Part shown: positions 34,190 through 42,116 of the stretch, piece after piece
Layout: every line of letters begins with the position of its first letter
How positions within the stretch are numbered: the stretch's first letter is position 1
Assembly (NCBI GenBank): GCA_035489435.1
Contig: DATHKG010000156.1
DNA length: 64,000 nt
Origin: DATHKG01 sp035489435
GTDB taxonomy: Bacteria > Bacteroidota > Bacteroidia > Chitinophagales > Chitinophagaceae
Strand: one strand, 5' to 3'
Notes under the pieces: generated by a model
Seen by the model: the letters and a program-made list of their open reading frames with translations, nothing else
What the model was told of the DNA's origin: nothing
The model's database searches: none
Made by a program: the position numbers and the translations under genes

Positions 34190-34219
34190 AATAAGCTTGC
34201 CGACCAGTTAGGATAAAAC
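34166..34219. repeat. 27-bp tandem duplication spanning the rnpA stop
   Basis: Unit 1 (34166-34192) and unit 2 (34193-34219) both start AAGCTTGCCG and end GATAAAA plus one base. The rnpA stop lies in unit 1; a few substitutions separate the copies. Confidence 0.8.
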
Positions 34220-34229
34220 AAATTAACGG

Positions 34230-34460
34230 ATGAAATCAATAATGCAGGTACTAAGCTATCCGTTTATTGCACTGATAAAAATCTATCAGTGGGTGATTTC
34301 TCCATGGCTAGGACCACAATGCCGTTTCACTCCAACCTGTTCTAATTATGCGCTCCAGGCATTTAAGAAGTACGGATTATTTAAAGGCTTTTGGCTGACC
34401 ATTAAACGTATTTCGCGCTGTCATCCCTGGGGCGGACATGGGGAAGACCCCGTACCGTAA
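34230..34460 (+). CDS. yidD: Membrane protein insertion efficiency factor YidD
   Basis: A 76-residue protein with the YidD core: YPFIALIKIYQWVISPWLGP, CRFTPTCSNYALQAFKKYG and CHPWGGHGEDPVP. It assists YidC-dependent insertion and is classically encoded between rnpA and yidC. yidC is not next to it here. The cysteines (CRFTPTC) are conserved. Confidence 0.93.
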   Translation: MKSIMQVLSYPFIALIKIYQWVISPWLGPQCRFTPTCSNYALQAFKKYGLFKGFWLTIKRISRCHPWGGHGEDPVP

Positions 34461-34571
34461 TGCTAAGATCCAGGATGTTTCTTAACAACCTAACAACCAA
34501 AACCCCCGCCTTCAAATTACATGTATACTGAATCAAATTACAAGTGCACTGAATCCAGAGATGCCCATTAT

Positions 34572-35165
34572 TTATTTAGCGGAATCCGTTGCATTCATCA
34601 CCGGCTTTATCTTCTGGATTGTCTCGTTTATTTCTTTATTCGTTGAAAATTTATAGATCTCATGTTCTTTCCCACCTTCGAAAGTGGTTGGCATTTTTAG
34701 ATAGGGTCCTATCACTTGTGCATCAGTGTTAGTACTGATCTTTGCTACCTGGCCCGGTGGAAGAAAAAAGTTTCTGTTTGTTGCGTTAACATTTGTGCCA
34801 ACCATCAGCTGGTTAAGACTATCTACCCGTGCACGTAAAACTTCCTGGGTAATCCGCTGTTCACCAGAACCTTCTACCACACGCTGATAACTTCCAACCA
34901 ATGTGTCTTTCTTAAGATTAAGTACATATAATCCTGATTCAGGTATTGAAACTTCTTTAACACCATCAAATCCATTCACTGTAATCTTGTCCGCTGTCAG
35001 GCGGATTTTTTCTTCATTGTGCCGGCTGCCAGGTTCAATAGTAACACTGTTTTCACCAGGTGTCAATTTACCGCTTCCCATTACCAACACTACTTTACCA
35101 CCATCTGAACATGAACTAAAAAACATAAATAAAGCAGCGGCTGCAATTGTTGTAAGTTGTTTCAT
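34572..35165 (-). CDS. Lipoprotein of unknown function
   Basis: A 197-residue protein beginning MKQLTTIAAAALFMFFSSCS, a lipoprotein signal with the lipobox FSSC. The rest is a mixed beta-rich region (KLTPGENSVTIEPGS, KITVNGFDGVKEVSI) and a C-terminal helical tail (EINETIQKIKPVMN). I do not recognise a family. It lies convergent with yidD and in the same direction as the SOD gene upstream, with about 100 bp between them. Confidence 0.6.
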   Translation of the reverse strand: MKQLTTIAAAALFMFFSSCSDGGKVVLVMGSGKLTPGENSVTIEPGSRHNEEKIRLTADKITVNGFDGVKEVSIPESGLYVLNLKKDTLVGSYQRVVEGSGEQRITQEVLRARVDSLNQLMVGTNVNATNRNFFLPPGQVAKISTNTDAQVIGPYLKMPTTFEGGKEHEIYKFSTNKEINETIQKIKPVMNATDSAK

Positions 35166-35248
35166 CTGATAAATATAGAAAGATTAAAAAAGAACCCGGT
35201 CCACAAACAGTGCTGGTGGACCGGGATTAACATGAAAATCTGATTAAA

Positions 35249-35282
35249 TTATTTTGATGCTTTTTTTATTTTGATGCTTTTT
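35249..35282. repeat. Perfect 17-bp tandem duplication containing the SOD stop
   Basis: TTATTTTGATGCTTTTT occurs twice, back to back. On the - strand it encodes the last residues KASK followed by the stop TAA, and the duplicate repeats the same codons and stop just beyond it. Confidence 0.95.
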
Positions 35283-35874
35283 CGAAATGCTCGTTAACTT
35301 TTTTCCAGTTAACCAGGTTCCAGAAAGCGGCCAGATATTCTGGTCTTCTATTCTGATATTTAAGATAATAGGCATGTTCCCAAACATCAACACCCAATAC
35401 GGGTGTTCCTTTTACTTCGGCAATATCCATCAAAGGATTGTCCTGGTTTGGTGTTGAAGTTACTTCCAGTTTACCGTCTTTCACAATAAGCCAGGCCCAA
35501 CCCGAGCCAAAGCGGGTAGTACCAGCCGCGTTCAATTTTTCTTTGAAAGCTTCAAAAGAACCGAACGTAGTGTTAATAGCTTCAGCAATTTTTCCGGATG
35601 GAGCACCACCGGCACCTGGTGAAAGAATCTGCCAGAAAAAACTGTGGTTCCAATGCCCCCCACCGTTGTTACGAACAGCCGGACTAATTGATCCCGCTGA
35701 AGCAACAAGTTCTTCTATTGATTTATTTTCATTTGGAGTGCCTGCAACTGCTTTGTTCAGATTATCGACATAGGCCTGGTGATGTTTGCCATGGTGAATC
35801 TGCATGGTTTGACTATCTATATGAGGTTCGAGTGCGTCTGGCGCGTAAGGTAGCGCGGGAAGTGTAAAAGCCAT
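35266..35874 (-). CDS. Superoxide dismutase (Fe/Mn)
   Basis: A 202-residue Fe/Mn-type superoxide dismutase. The metal ligands lie in the N-terminal MQIHHGKHHQAY, in GHWNHSFFWQIL, and in VLGVDVWEHAYYLKYQ (Asp and His). GSGWAWLIV and the NxxNW pattern near the end are typical. No signal peptide, so it is cytoplasmic and protects against superoxide. Fe versus Mn preference is not decidable from this alone. Confidence 0.94.
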   Translation of the reverse strand: MAFTLPALPYAPDALEPHIDSQTMQIHHGKHHQAYVDNLNKAVAGTPNENKSIEELVASAGSISPAVRNNGGGHWNHSFFWQILSPGAGGAPSGKIAEAINTTFGSFEAFKEKLNAAGTTRFGSGWAWLIVKDGKLEVTSTPNQDNPLMDIAEVKGTPVLGVDVWEHAYYLKYQNRRPEYLAAFWNLVNWKKVNEHFEKASK

Positions 35875-36144
35875 AATACTGATATTAATTATTAATGATA
35901 AAATATATTAATGAAAAAATGCACGTAGTACAACGGGCTGTTGTTACATAACAAATTTATACTTGTTCAGTTGATCCACAAACAGAAAGATTTGTTTTGC
36001 ATGCGGAATCATTTATTTATGAAGCATTTGCAATCAAAAACGTGGCCAGCCCCGGCAACTCAATTTTTTGGAGCCCAACAAGGATTTTATAACTAAATTA
36101 CCCGACGAAAAAATATTGTTTCATTAAATTTTTTATAAGCAAAC

Positions 36145-37512
36145 ATGAGCAAAAATGCAAATAACGGCAACTCACGCCGGAATTTTATTCAAAAGGTTAG
36201 TAAAGGTGTTGCTGCCGCTACCATCATTCCATCCTTTGCCAGTGCTGCCGAAGAACAAAAACATGTAGAGTGGATGAAACGTGAACGCTACACTGCTAAT
36301 GACAATGTGCAGATTGCATTGATTGGTTGTGGTGGAATGGGTAACGCAGATGCTGAAACATGTACAAGTATCCCGGGCGTTAAACTTGTTGCTGCCTGCG
36401 ATCTTTATGATGGCAGACTGACTGACGCAAAAAAGAAATATGGCAATGATATTTTTGTAACGAAAGATTACCGTGAAATTTTATCCAGGAAGGATATTGA
36501 TGCAGTAATTGTTGCAACACCGGATCATTGGCATAAAGATATTTCAATTGCTGCCATGAATAATGGCAAAGCAGTTTATTGTGAGAAACCAATGGTGCAC
36601 GACATAACAGAAGGTCCTGAAGTGTTGGCAGCCCAGGCAAAAAACAAAGTAGTATTCCAGGTAGGAAGCCAGGGAATGAGTTCGCTCGGAAATGAAAAAG
36701 CAAAAGAACTTCTTGAAGCCGGAGCTATAGGTAAACTGAATTATGCAGAAGGATTCTGGGCACGTAATACTCCTGGTGGTGCCTGGCAATATGATATGCC
36801 GGCTGATGGGAACACAACTACAGTAGACTGGAAACGCTTCTTAAATAAATACCCCGATCGTCCTTTCGATCCAAAAAGATTCTTCAGATGGAGATGCTTC
36901 AAAGACTATGGTACCGGCGTATCAGGTGACTTGTTTGTACACCTGTTTTCAAGTCTGCATTCAATTGTCGGAACTACAGGGCCAACTAAAATCATGTCGA
37001 CAGGCGGATTAAGGTATTGGAAAGATGGGCGTGAAGTGCCGGATATTCTGCTGGGAATGTTTGACTATCCCGCTTCTGAAAAACATGGTGCATTTAACTT
37101 ATCACTTCGTGTGAATTTTGTTGATGGATCAGGTGGTAACAGTTCACTACGTCTTGTGGGTAATGAAGGAACTATGGATGTTGAATGGGATAAGGTAACT
37201 CTCACAACAAATAAATTCTGGCCTCCTGAAAATTATGCGAAGTATTTCTCTGAAAGACAATATGAAAAAGATTATGACCGTAAAAAAATGACACCGCCCG
37301 GGGTAACAGAATTCCTGGTTGAGAAAGGATACAAGGGTGCACATTATGATCATCATTATAACTGGATACGTGCTATCCGTGGTGGAAAGCCAGTGATTGA
37401 GGATGCAGTATTTGGCTACCGCGCCGCAGCACCTGCCTTGCTTTGTAATGATAGTTACTACCAGGAGAAACCAATCAAATGGGATCCTAAAAACATGAAG
37501 TTGCTTAGTTAA
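36145..37512 (+). CDS. Gfo/Idh/MocA oxidoreductase with Tat signal
   Basis: A 455-residue NAD(P)-dependent sugar-type oxidoreductase. The N-terminus SRRNFIQKVSKGVAAATIIP (10-29) fits the twin-arginine motif SRRxFxK-like and predicts export in folded form. The Rossmann segment is IALIGCGGMGNADAE (about 57-71), followed by KDIDAVIVATPDHWH and VYCEKPMV, the hallmark Gfo/Idh sequences. The C-terminal half contains NSSLRLVGNEGTMDVEW. The substrate is unknown. DUF1080 follows after about 50 bp, a common pair in glycan catabolism. The stop lies in a 21-bp tandem duplication. Confidence 0.87.
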   Translation: MSKNANNGNSRRNFIQKVSKGVAAATIIPSFASAAEEQKHVEWMKRERYTANDNVQIALIGCGGMGNADAETCTSIPGVKLVAACDLYDGRLTDAKKKYGNDIFVTKDYREILSRKDIDAVIVATPDHWHKDISIAAMNNGKAVYCEKPMVHDITEGPEVLAAQAKNKVVFQVGSQGMSSLGNEKAKELLEAGAIGKLNYAEGFWARNTPGGAWQYDMPADGNTTTVDWKRFLNKYPDRPFDPKRFFRWRCFKDYGTGVSGDLFVHLFSSLHSIVGTTGPTKIMSTGGLRYWKDGREVPDILLGMFDYPASEKHGAFNLSLRVNFVDGSGGNSSLRLVGNEGTMDVEWDKVTLTTNKFWPPENYAKYFSERQYEKDYDRKKMTPPGVTEFLVEKGYKGAHYDHHYNWIRAIRGGKPVIEDAVFGYRAAAPALLCNDSYYQEKPIKWDPKNMKLLS

Positions 37513-37538
37513 TAATTGAAGTTGCTTAGTTAATAATT
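37497..37538. repeat. Perfect 21-bp tandem duplication spanning a stop
   Basis: Two identical 21-bp units beginning GAAGTTGCTTAG at 37497 and 37518. The Gfo/Idh stop TAA (37510-37512) is in the first unit. Confidence 0.95.
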
Positions 37539-37560
37539 TTTGAACTCAAATCAACTCTAT

Positions 37561-38289
37561 ATGAACAAAAGAATTATCCAGGGAGTGGTCGCAGTAGCTG
37601 CAATCACTACCATGTCGTTTATCACAGCAGGCTCTGCTGACTGGATGGCCGGCAAAGACAACACTCTTTCTCCACAAGAGAAAAAAGAAGGTTGGAAATT
37701 ATTGTTTGATGGTACGTCTACCAAAGGTTGGCGAACTTATCAAAACAAAACTTCCGATGGTTGGTTGGTTGCTAATGGCGAACTAAGCTGTAAGCTTGAA
37801 GGCGTCAGCAAAAGGGCCGATCTGATAACTGCTGATAAATATGACAATTTCGAATTATCAATTGATTGGAAAGTTGCGCCAGGTGCTAACAGTGGTATCG
37901 TTTATCGCGCGACTGAAGCTCATGGGTCATCTTATGAATCAGGTCCCGAATATCAATTGATAGATGACAACGGGTATAAAGACAAGTTGGAAGACTGGCA
38001 AAAAAGCGGGGCCGATTACAATATGCATCCACCGGCAAAACTGACTGCCAAACCTGCCGGCCAATATAATACAACCAAAATCATCGTAAACAAGGCTCAT
38101 GTTGAACACTGGCTTAATGGTGAAAAAGTTGCTGATTTCGAACTTTGGACTCCAGAATGGCAGGAGCTGAAAGCAAAATCTAAGTTCAGGGATAAAGCAG
38201 ATTGGGCCATGGCCAAATCGGGTTATATCGCCTTACAGGATCATGGAGGCGGCCTATGGTTTAAAAACATCAAGATAAAAAAGTTATAG
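37561..38289 (+). CDS. DUF1080 (3-keto-disaccharide hydrolase-like) protein
   Basis: A 242-residue exported protein with a signal segment (MNKRIIQGVVAVAAITTMSF) and the DUF1080 beta-sandwich: GWKLLFDGTSTKGWR, FELSIDWKVAPGANSGIVYR, GPEYQLIDDN and the C-terminal YIALQDHGGGLWFKNIKIK. Family members bind or hydrolyse 3-keto sugars; with the upstream Gfo/Idh enzyme a 3-keto-glycoside pathway is plausible. The ATG at 37561 is chosen because it opens the signal. A 23-bp imperfect duplication and then a terminator follow. Confidence 0.87.
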   Translation: MNKRIIQGVVAVAAITTMSFITAGSADWMAGKDNTLSPQEKKEGWKLLFDGTSTKGWRTYQNKTSDGWLVANGELSCKLEGVSKRADLITADKYDNFELSIDWKVAPGANSGIVYRATEAHGSSYESGPEYQLIDDNGYKDKLEDWQKSGADYNMHPPAKLTAKPAGQYNTTKIIVNKAHVEHWLNGEKVADFELWTPEWQELKAKSKFRDKADWAMAKSGYIALQDHGGGLWFKNIKIKKL

Positions 38290-38292
38290 CCC

Positions 38293-38366
38293 TGAGAACG
38301 CCATTACCACAAAGATGAGAACGCTATTACCACAAAGAATGGTATAGTCCCAAAGTAGTCCCAAAG
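38293..38366. repeat. Short tandem duplications after the DUF1080 gene
   Basis: Two copies of a unit of about 23 bp starting TGAGAACGC, differing at one base, then two copies of TAGTCCCAAAG. Confidence 0.8.
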
Positions 38367-38396
38367 AAAATACTTTAATAAGTCTTTTCTAATAAC

Positions 38397-38423
38397 AAAA
38401 GTCCCGCAGCAAGTGGGACTTTT
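38397..38423 (+). terminator. Rho-independent terminator
   Basis: The stem AAGTCCC/GGGACTT and T run close the Gfo/Idh-DUF1080 transcript. Confidence 0.75.
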
Positions 38424-38439
38424 CGTTTATACAACTCCG

Positions 38440-38562
38440 TTATCAACTATACTCACCAACCCAGTACCCACACACCCACACACTCACCAATTCATCAATT
38501 CATCAACACACTTACCACTCACAACTCACCACTCCACTCATCACTTATCACTCATCACTCTC
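38440..38562. repeat. CACTCACCAC-type word array
   Basis: CACACACC, TCATCAA, CTCACCACT and CACTCATCA words fill this gap. It is the same low-complexity word family as at 15338-15396 and 47980-48085. No gene. Confidence 0.6.
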
Positions 38563-39000
38563 TCAACGTTTCGATCTAAAAAACTCTTTCATCAACATTG
38601 CACATTCCTCTTTCATAACTCCTTTACTGACTTCTGTTTTCGGATGAAAAGGCCAGTTAGATGCTGTGATTCTTTTATGACCATTTTTTTCGTCATCCGC
38701 ACCCCAGACTATACGAGATATCTTGCTCCAGTAAAGAGCTCCGGCACACATCAAACATGGTTCAACGGTAATATAAATTGTTGCTTCAGGCAGGTATTTG
38801 CTGCCAAGGAAATTGAATGCAGAAGTTAATGCTATGATCTCTCCATGAGCAGTAGGATCATTAAGTTTTTCAACCTGGTTATGACCACGTGCAATAATCT
38901 GCCCGTTCATTACTATAACCGCACCCACAGGTACCTCACCCGATTCAAAAGCTTTTATTGCTTCTTTATAAGCCTGCTTCATAAAATGCTCATCAGTCAT
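38563..39000 (-). CDS. tadA: tRNA-adenosine deaminase / nucleoside deaminase
   Basis: A cytidine-deaminase-fold zinc enzyme of about 145 residues. The first zinc motif reads AHGEI where HAEI is usual; the second is EPCLMCAGAL. AVIVMNGQIIARGHNQVE and the C-terminal KGVMKEECAMLMKEFF match TadA, which makes inosine at position 34 of tRNA-Arg. Guanine deaminase-type relatives cannot be excluded. The start is uncertain: ATGs at 39024, 39012 and 39000 all lie in a 12-bp tandem repeat encoding MTDA/MTDE. I chose 39000. Confidence 0.85.
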   Translation of the reverse strand: MTDEHFMKQAYKEAIKAFESGEVPVGAVIVMNGQIIARGHNQVEKLNDPTAHGEIIALTSAFNFLGSKYLPEATIYITVEPCLMCAGALYWSKISRIVWGADDEKNGHKRITASNWPFHPKTEVSKGVMKEECAMLMKEFFRSKR

Positions 39001-39026
39001 AGCATCAGTCATAGCGATCGTCATAG
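38989..39026. repeat. 12-bp tandem repeat over the tadA start
   Basis: GCTATGACTGAT-type units on the - strand supply three in-frame ATGs spaced 12 bp apart. Confidence 0.75.
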
Positions 39027-39074
39027 CAATATATTAAAAGATGAATCTAATGAAATAATTGCCTGTTTACAGCT

Positions 39075-40052
39075 TTATGAAACCTCGCAGGCTAATTTTG
39101 ATGAAGGAGCAACAGTTACTGCTTTAGGTTTTCTGTATTTATTAAGGTTGACAAGTAATACGCTGGCAAGAATAATAACCAAACCTGTTACCTGTAAAAG
39201 AGTTAATGATTCGCCGATCAGCAGAACTCCAAGAAGCACTGCTACTATGGGGTTAACATAGGAATGTGTGCTTACCTGTGTTGCCGGGCGAACACTCAAC
39301 AACCAGACATAAGAACTATAACCGATGAGTGAACCCATTACAATCAGGTACACAAGAGAAAGCCATCCTGTTGTAGAGACCGCAGCAACATCAAATGTTT
39401 TTGTTTCGCCACTGAAAAAACTGAACACCGTAAAAAGCAAGCCGGCACTAAGCATCTGCCAGGCCGTATTTACAGCGTTTGATTGGCCACTGGTTTTATA
39501 TTTTGAATACAATGAACCACCTGCCCAGGAAATCGATCCAATTACAAGCAATGCTGTTGCTACAATTTGTATCATGCTGCCCGATCCGGAAATCGCCTCT
39601 GTTACATTGTTGCTAAACAATACAATCACACCTATGAAACCAATCAGCAATCCTGTTATTATATTCCTGCTTTTAAGATTAACACCCCAGTTCGGTTTAT
39701 CCAACATCACAAACCATATTGGCCCTGCTGAAACAAGAATCGCAACTAATGAACTTTCAAGATATTGTTCGGACCAGACTACTGCACCATTACCGATAAA
39801 GAGCATCAGGAGGCCGCTTACAATAGCTGGTTTAATTTCCTGCCATTTCAATAGTTGTTCCTTCTTATAAATACACCATGCAAACATCAGCAATGCAGCT
39901 ATAATAAACCGGAGAGCAGCCATGATGAAGGGGGGGAAATCTTCAATAGCAAGGCGGATAAAAAAATAAGTTGAACCCCACACAATGTATACCACCGCAA
40001 AGGCCATGATGACCATGAGCTTAGAAGGTGGAATTTTGGGAACTGTTGACAT
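39075..40052 (-). CDS. EamA/DMT family transporter
   Basis: A 325-residue inner-membrane permease with about ten hydrophobic helices arranged as two EamA repeats (IVWGSTYFFIRLAIEDFPPF near the start and a second repeat from about 165). EamA proteins often export amino acids or metabolites. It lies 10 bp after an Lrp/AsnC regulator gene, so an amino-acid exporter controlled by its substrate is likely, but the substrate is unknown. Confidence 0.86.
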   Translation of the reverse strand: MSTVPKIPPSKLMVIMAFAVVYIVWGSTYFFIRLAIEDFPPFIMAALRFIIAALLMFAWCIYKKEQLLKWQEIKPAIVSGLLMLFIGNGAVVWSEQYLESSLVAILVSAGPIWFVMLDKPNWGVNLKSRNIITGLLIGFIGVIVLFSNNVTEAISGSGSMIQIVATALLVIGSISWAGGSLYSKYKTSGQSNAVNTAWQMLSAGLLFTVFSFFSGETKTFDVAAVSTTGWLSLVYLIVMGSLIGYSSYVWLLSVRPATQVSTHSYVNPIVAVLLGVLLIGESLTLLQVTGLVIILASVLLVNLNKYRKPKAVTVAPSSKLACEVS

Positions 40053-40062
40053 GATATAAAAT

Positions 40063-40539
40063 TTATAATGATGGAGCTTTGGATATAATTATTGTGTTTT
40101 CTTCCTTTACAGTTTCCAGTACAATAGTTGTCCTGGTGGAAACAATTCTCGGGATAGAGCTTAATCGGGTTCGCATAATATTCATCAAGGAAGCGGAGTC
40201 GGCAGTACGGATCTTAATCAGGAAACAATCTTCCCCCGCAATATGATGTACTTCCTGTACTTCCGGTATCGCTGCAATGCAACGTGCGGTTTCAGTAGTA
40301 CCCATCCCATCAGTGGCCTTTATAAATATGAATGCAAGCAGCTTTTGTTGTACAGCTAATGGATCGATGCGGGTTGTATATCCCTTGATGACTTCTTTTT
40401 GTTCTAGTTTTTTAACACGTTCCAAAACTGCTGACGGAGCCATTTCGAGCTGGCGTGCCAGTTCGACATTTGCAATCTTTGCGTTGGTTTGCATAATGTT
40501 GAGAATCTGCAGATCCACGCTATCCAGATTTATTTCCAT
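40063..40539 (-). CDS. Lrp/AsnC family regulator
   Basis: A 158-residue transcription factor: an N-terminal winged helix-turn-helix (LDSVDLQILNIMQTNAKIAN, then LARQLEMAPSAVLERVKKLE) and a C-terminal RAM ligand domain (about 70-150, FIFIKATDGMGTTETARCI). Lrp proteins form octamers that sense amino acids. It is the first gene of an operon with the EamA exporter, and three spaced palindromes lie upstream, which suggests autoregulation. Confidence 0.9.
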   Translation of the reverse strand: MEINLDSVDLQILNIMQTNAKIANVELARQLEMAPSAVLERVKKLEQKEVIKGYTTRIDPLAVQQKLLAFIFIKATDGMGTTETARCIAAIPEVQEVHHIAGEDCFLIKIRTADSASLMNIMRTRLSSIPRIVSTRTTIVLETVKEENTIIISKAPSL

Positions 40540-40549
40540 CTTTTTTTTA

Positions 40550-40557
40550 CAAATATA
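40550..40557 (-). promoter_or_regulatory. Candidate -7 box of the lrp-eamA operon
   Basis: On the - strand TATATTTG fits TAnnTTTG and lies 11 bases before the Lrp start, implying a very short leader. The first palindrome at 40567 overlaps the region between -33 and -7. Confidence 0.5.
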
Positions 40558-40566
40558 GAAAATAAC

Positions 40567-40639
40567 AGAATTAAATTCTCATTTTAATGTTATTTTAGAA
40601 TAATATTCTGAAAAACATCCAAATACAGCATATTATTCT
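40567..40639. promoter_or_regulatory. Three 13-bp palindromes at exact 30-bp spacing
   Basis: AGAATTAAATTCT (40567-40579), AGAATAATATTCT (40597-40609) and AGCATATTATTCT (40627-40639). The first two are perfect odd-centred palindromes and the third has one mismatch. Starts are 30 bp apart, close to three helical turns, so all sites face the same side of the helix. This is a plausible binding array for the Lrp-family octamer encoded next to it. Confidence 0.65.
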
Positions 40640-40695
40640 TATCGTGATCTGTTGACTCGATTATATTTTGACTTAACTTGTTGATTCACTTCTAA

Positions 40696-42030
40696 ATGTA
40701 TCGAATGACCTCATCGCTTCCCCAAGTGATAATTGCTTTGCTGGCTGGAATAGCCCTGATAATACTGCTTACCACGAAGTTCAAAGTGCATGCCTTTTTT
40801 GCCCTGGTTCTCGCAAGTTTTGTTGTTGGGCTCGGCGTCCAAATACCGGCATTACAAATAGTGGGATTAGTAAAAGAAGGTTTTGGAAACATTATGAAAT
40901 CACTGGGTCTCATCATCGTGCTTGGCACCACTCTGGGGGTTTTGCTGGAACATACCGGCAGTACAAGAGTAATGGCAGCCTATATATTAAAACGCGTCGG
41001 GGACAAACATGCAGCCTGGGCCATGAGTATTACCGGCTTTGTTGTAGGGCTACCGATCTTTTGCGACTCAGGCTATATCGTGTTAAGCGGTCTTAATAAG
41101 TCGATAGCGCGTCGAACCGGTATCTCAGTTGTAATCATGAGTGTATCCCTGGCAACTGGTCTGTATTCAGTGCACTGTCTTATTCCCCCACATCCCGGTG
41201 CCGCTGCCGCTGCGGGAACATTATCAGTTGCTTATGGAAAGCTGATAATGATAGGAATAATAGTTGCGCTTCCTGCCATGTTTGTTGGTCATTGGTGGGC
41301 AAAATATGCAGGGAAAAAAATCCCGTTTCTGCGTTCGGCCGATGAAGAAGTAATAGAAACCGGTGATGAACTGCCATCCCCGGTTAAAGCATTTCTCCCG
41401 GTAATTGTTCCAATCCTTTTGATAGCCATGCATTCTTTTGTAGAGGGAAATGAAACTTACACTCCCTGGCAGCAAATGATTCTCATTTTGGGTGATCCCG
41501 TTATAGCTTTAACTATGGGTGTGTTGCTTGCATTAAATGCGGGTAAGAACTGGAAGAAAAATGCACTGGGCAAATTGTTGACAGATGCAGCTGAAAAGGC
41601 GGGCGGAATATTAGTCATCATCGGCGCGGGTGGTGCGTTTGGGGCAGTGCTGGCAGCAACAAAAATCGGTGAACATTTTGGTAATGCAGTTGCTTTGGGA
41701 AGTCTCGGGTTACTATTTCCATTTCTCCTTAGTTTTATTCTGAAAACAGCACAAGGCTCTTCAACGGTTGCGATCATTACTTCCGCTTCAGTGGTGCTGC
41801 CTTTGCTTCCGGCGCTTCATCTTGATACAGAAAACGGTCGCCTGCTGACCGTGTTGGCAATGGGTGCAGGTTCTATGATGATCTCTCATGCAAACGATGC
41901 CTATTTCTGGGTAATCGCAAAGTTCAGCGGTCTGGATATGAAAACGATGTTAAGAGTTTATTCGGTAGCCACTGTCTGGATGGGCATTGTGAGCATAGTG
42001 ATGATCTATCTCGTTTCTATTTTTATCTGA
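40696..42030 (+). CDS. GntP family gluconate:H+ symporter
   Basis: A 444-residue inner-membrane permease with about twelve to fourteen hydrophobic segments. GLPIFCDSGYIVLSGL, VHCLIPPHPGAAAAAG and AQGSSTVAIITSASVV are the conserved GntP blocks; SHANDAYFWVIAKFSG is typical of the C-terminal part. It imports gluconate or related sugar acids. It is divergent from lrp and shares the palindrome-bearing intergenic region. An ATG at 40705 is an alternative start. Confidence 0.88.
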   Translation: MYRMTSSLPQVIIALLAGIALIILLTTKFKVHAFFALVLASFVVGLGVQIPALQIVGLVKEGFGNIMKSLGLIIVLGTTLGVLLEHTGSTRVMAAYILKRVGDKHAAWAMSITGFVVGLPIFCDSGYIVLSGLNKSIARRTGISVVIMSVSLATGLYSVHCLIPPHPGAAAAAGTLSVAYGKLIMIGIIVALPAMFVGHWWAKYAGKKIPFLRSADEEVIETGDELPSPVKAFLPVIVPILLIAMHSFVEGNETYTPWQQMILILGDPVIALTMGVLLALNAGKNWKKNALGKLLTDAAEKAGGILVIIGAGGAFGAVLAATKIGEHFGNAVALGSLGLLFPFLLSFILKTAQGSSTVAIITSASVVLPLLPALHLDTENGRLLTVLAMGAGSMMISHANDAYFWVIAKFSGLDMKTMLRVYSVATVWMGIVSIVMIYLVSIFI

Positions 42031-42116
42031 GTGTAATCGGAAGCCCAATTAATATCGTTAATATATATCAATTTGCATGTTGAATTATATTATATCACCT
42101 CCTAATCTCCAGGCTG

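Noticed and set aside
33212..34460. Replication origin near rpmH-rnpA-yidD
   Set aside because: No dnaA gene, DnaA-box cluster or AT-rich unwinding element was recognised; the gene order alone is not enough.
38413..38829. Open frame with His/Thr-rich start
   Set aside because: It crosses a CACTCACCAC word array and then lies antisense to tadA.
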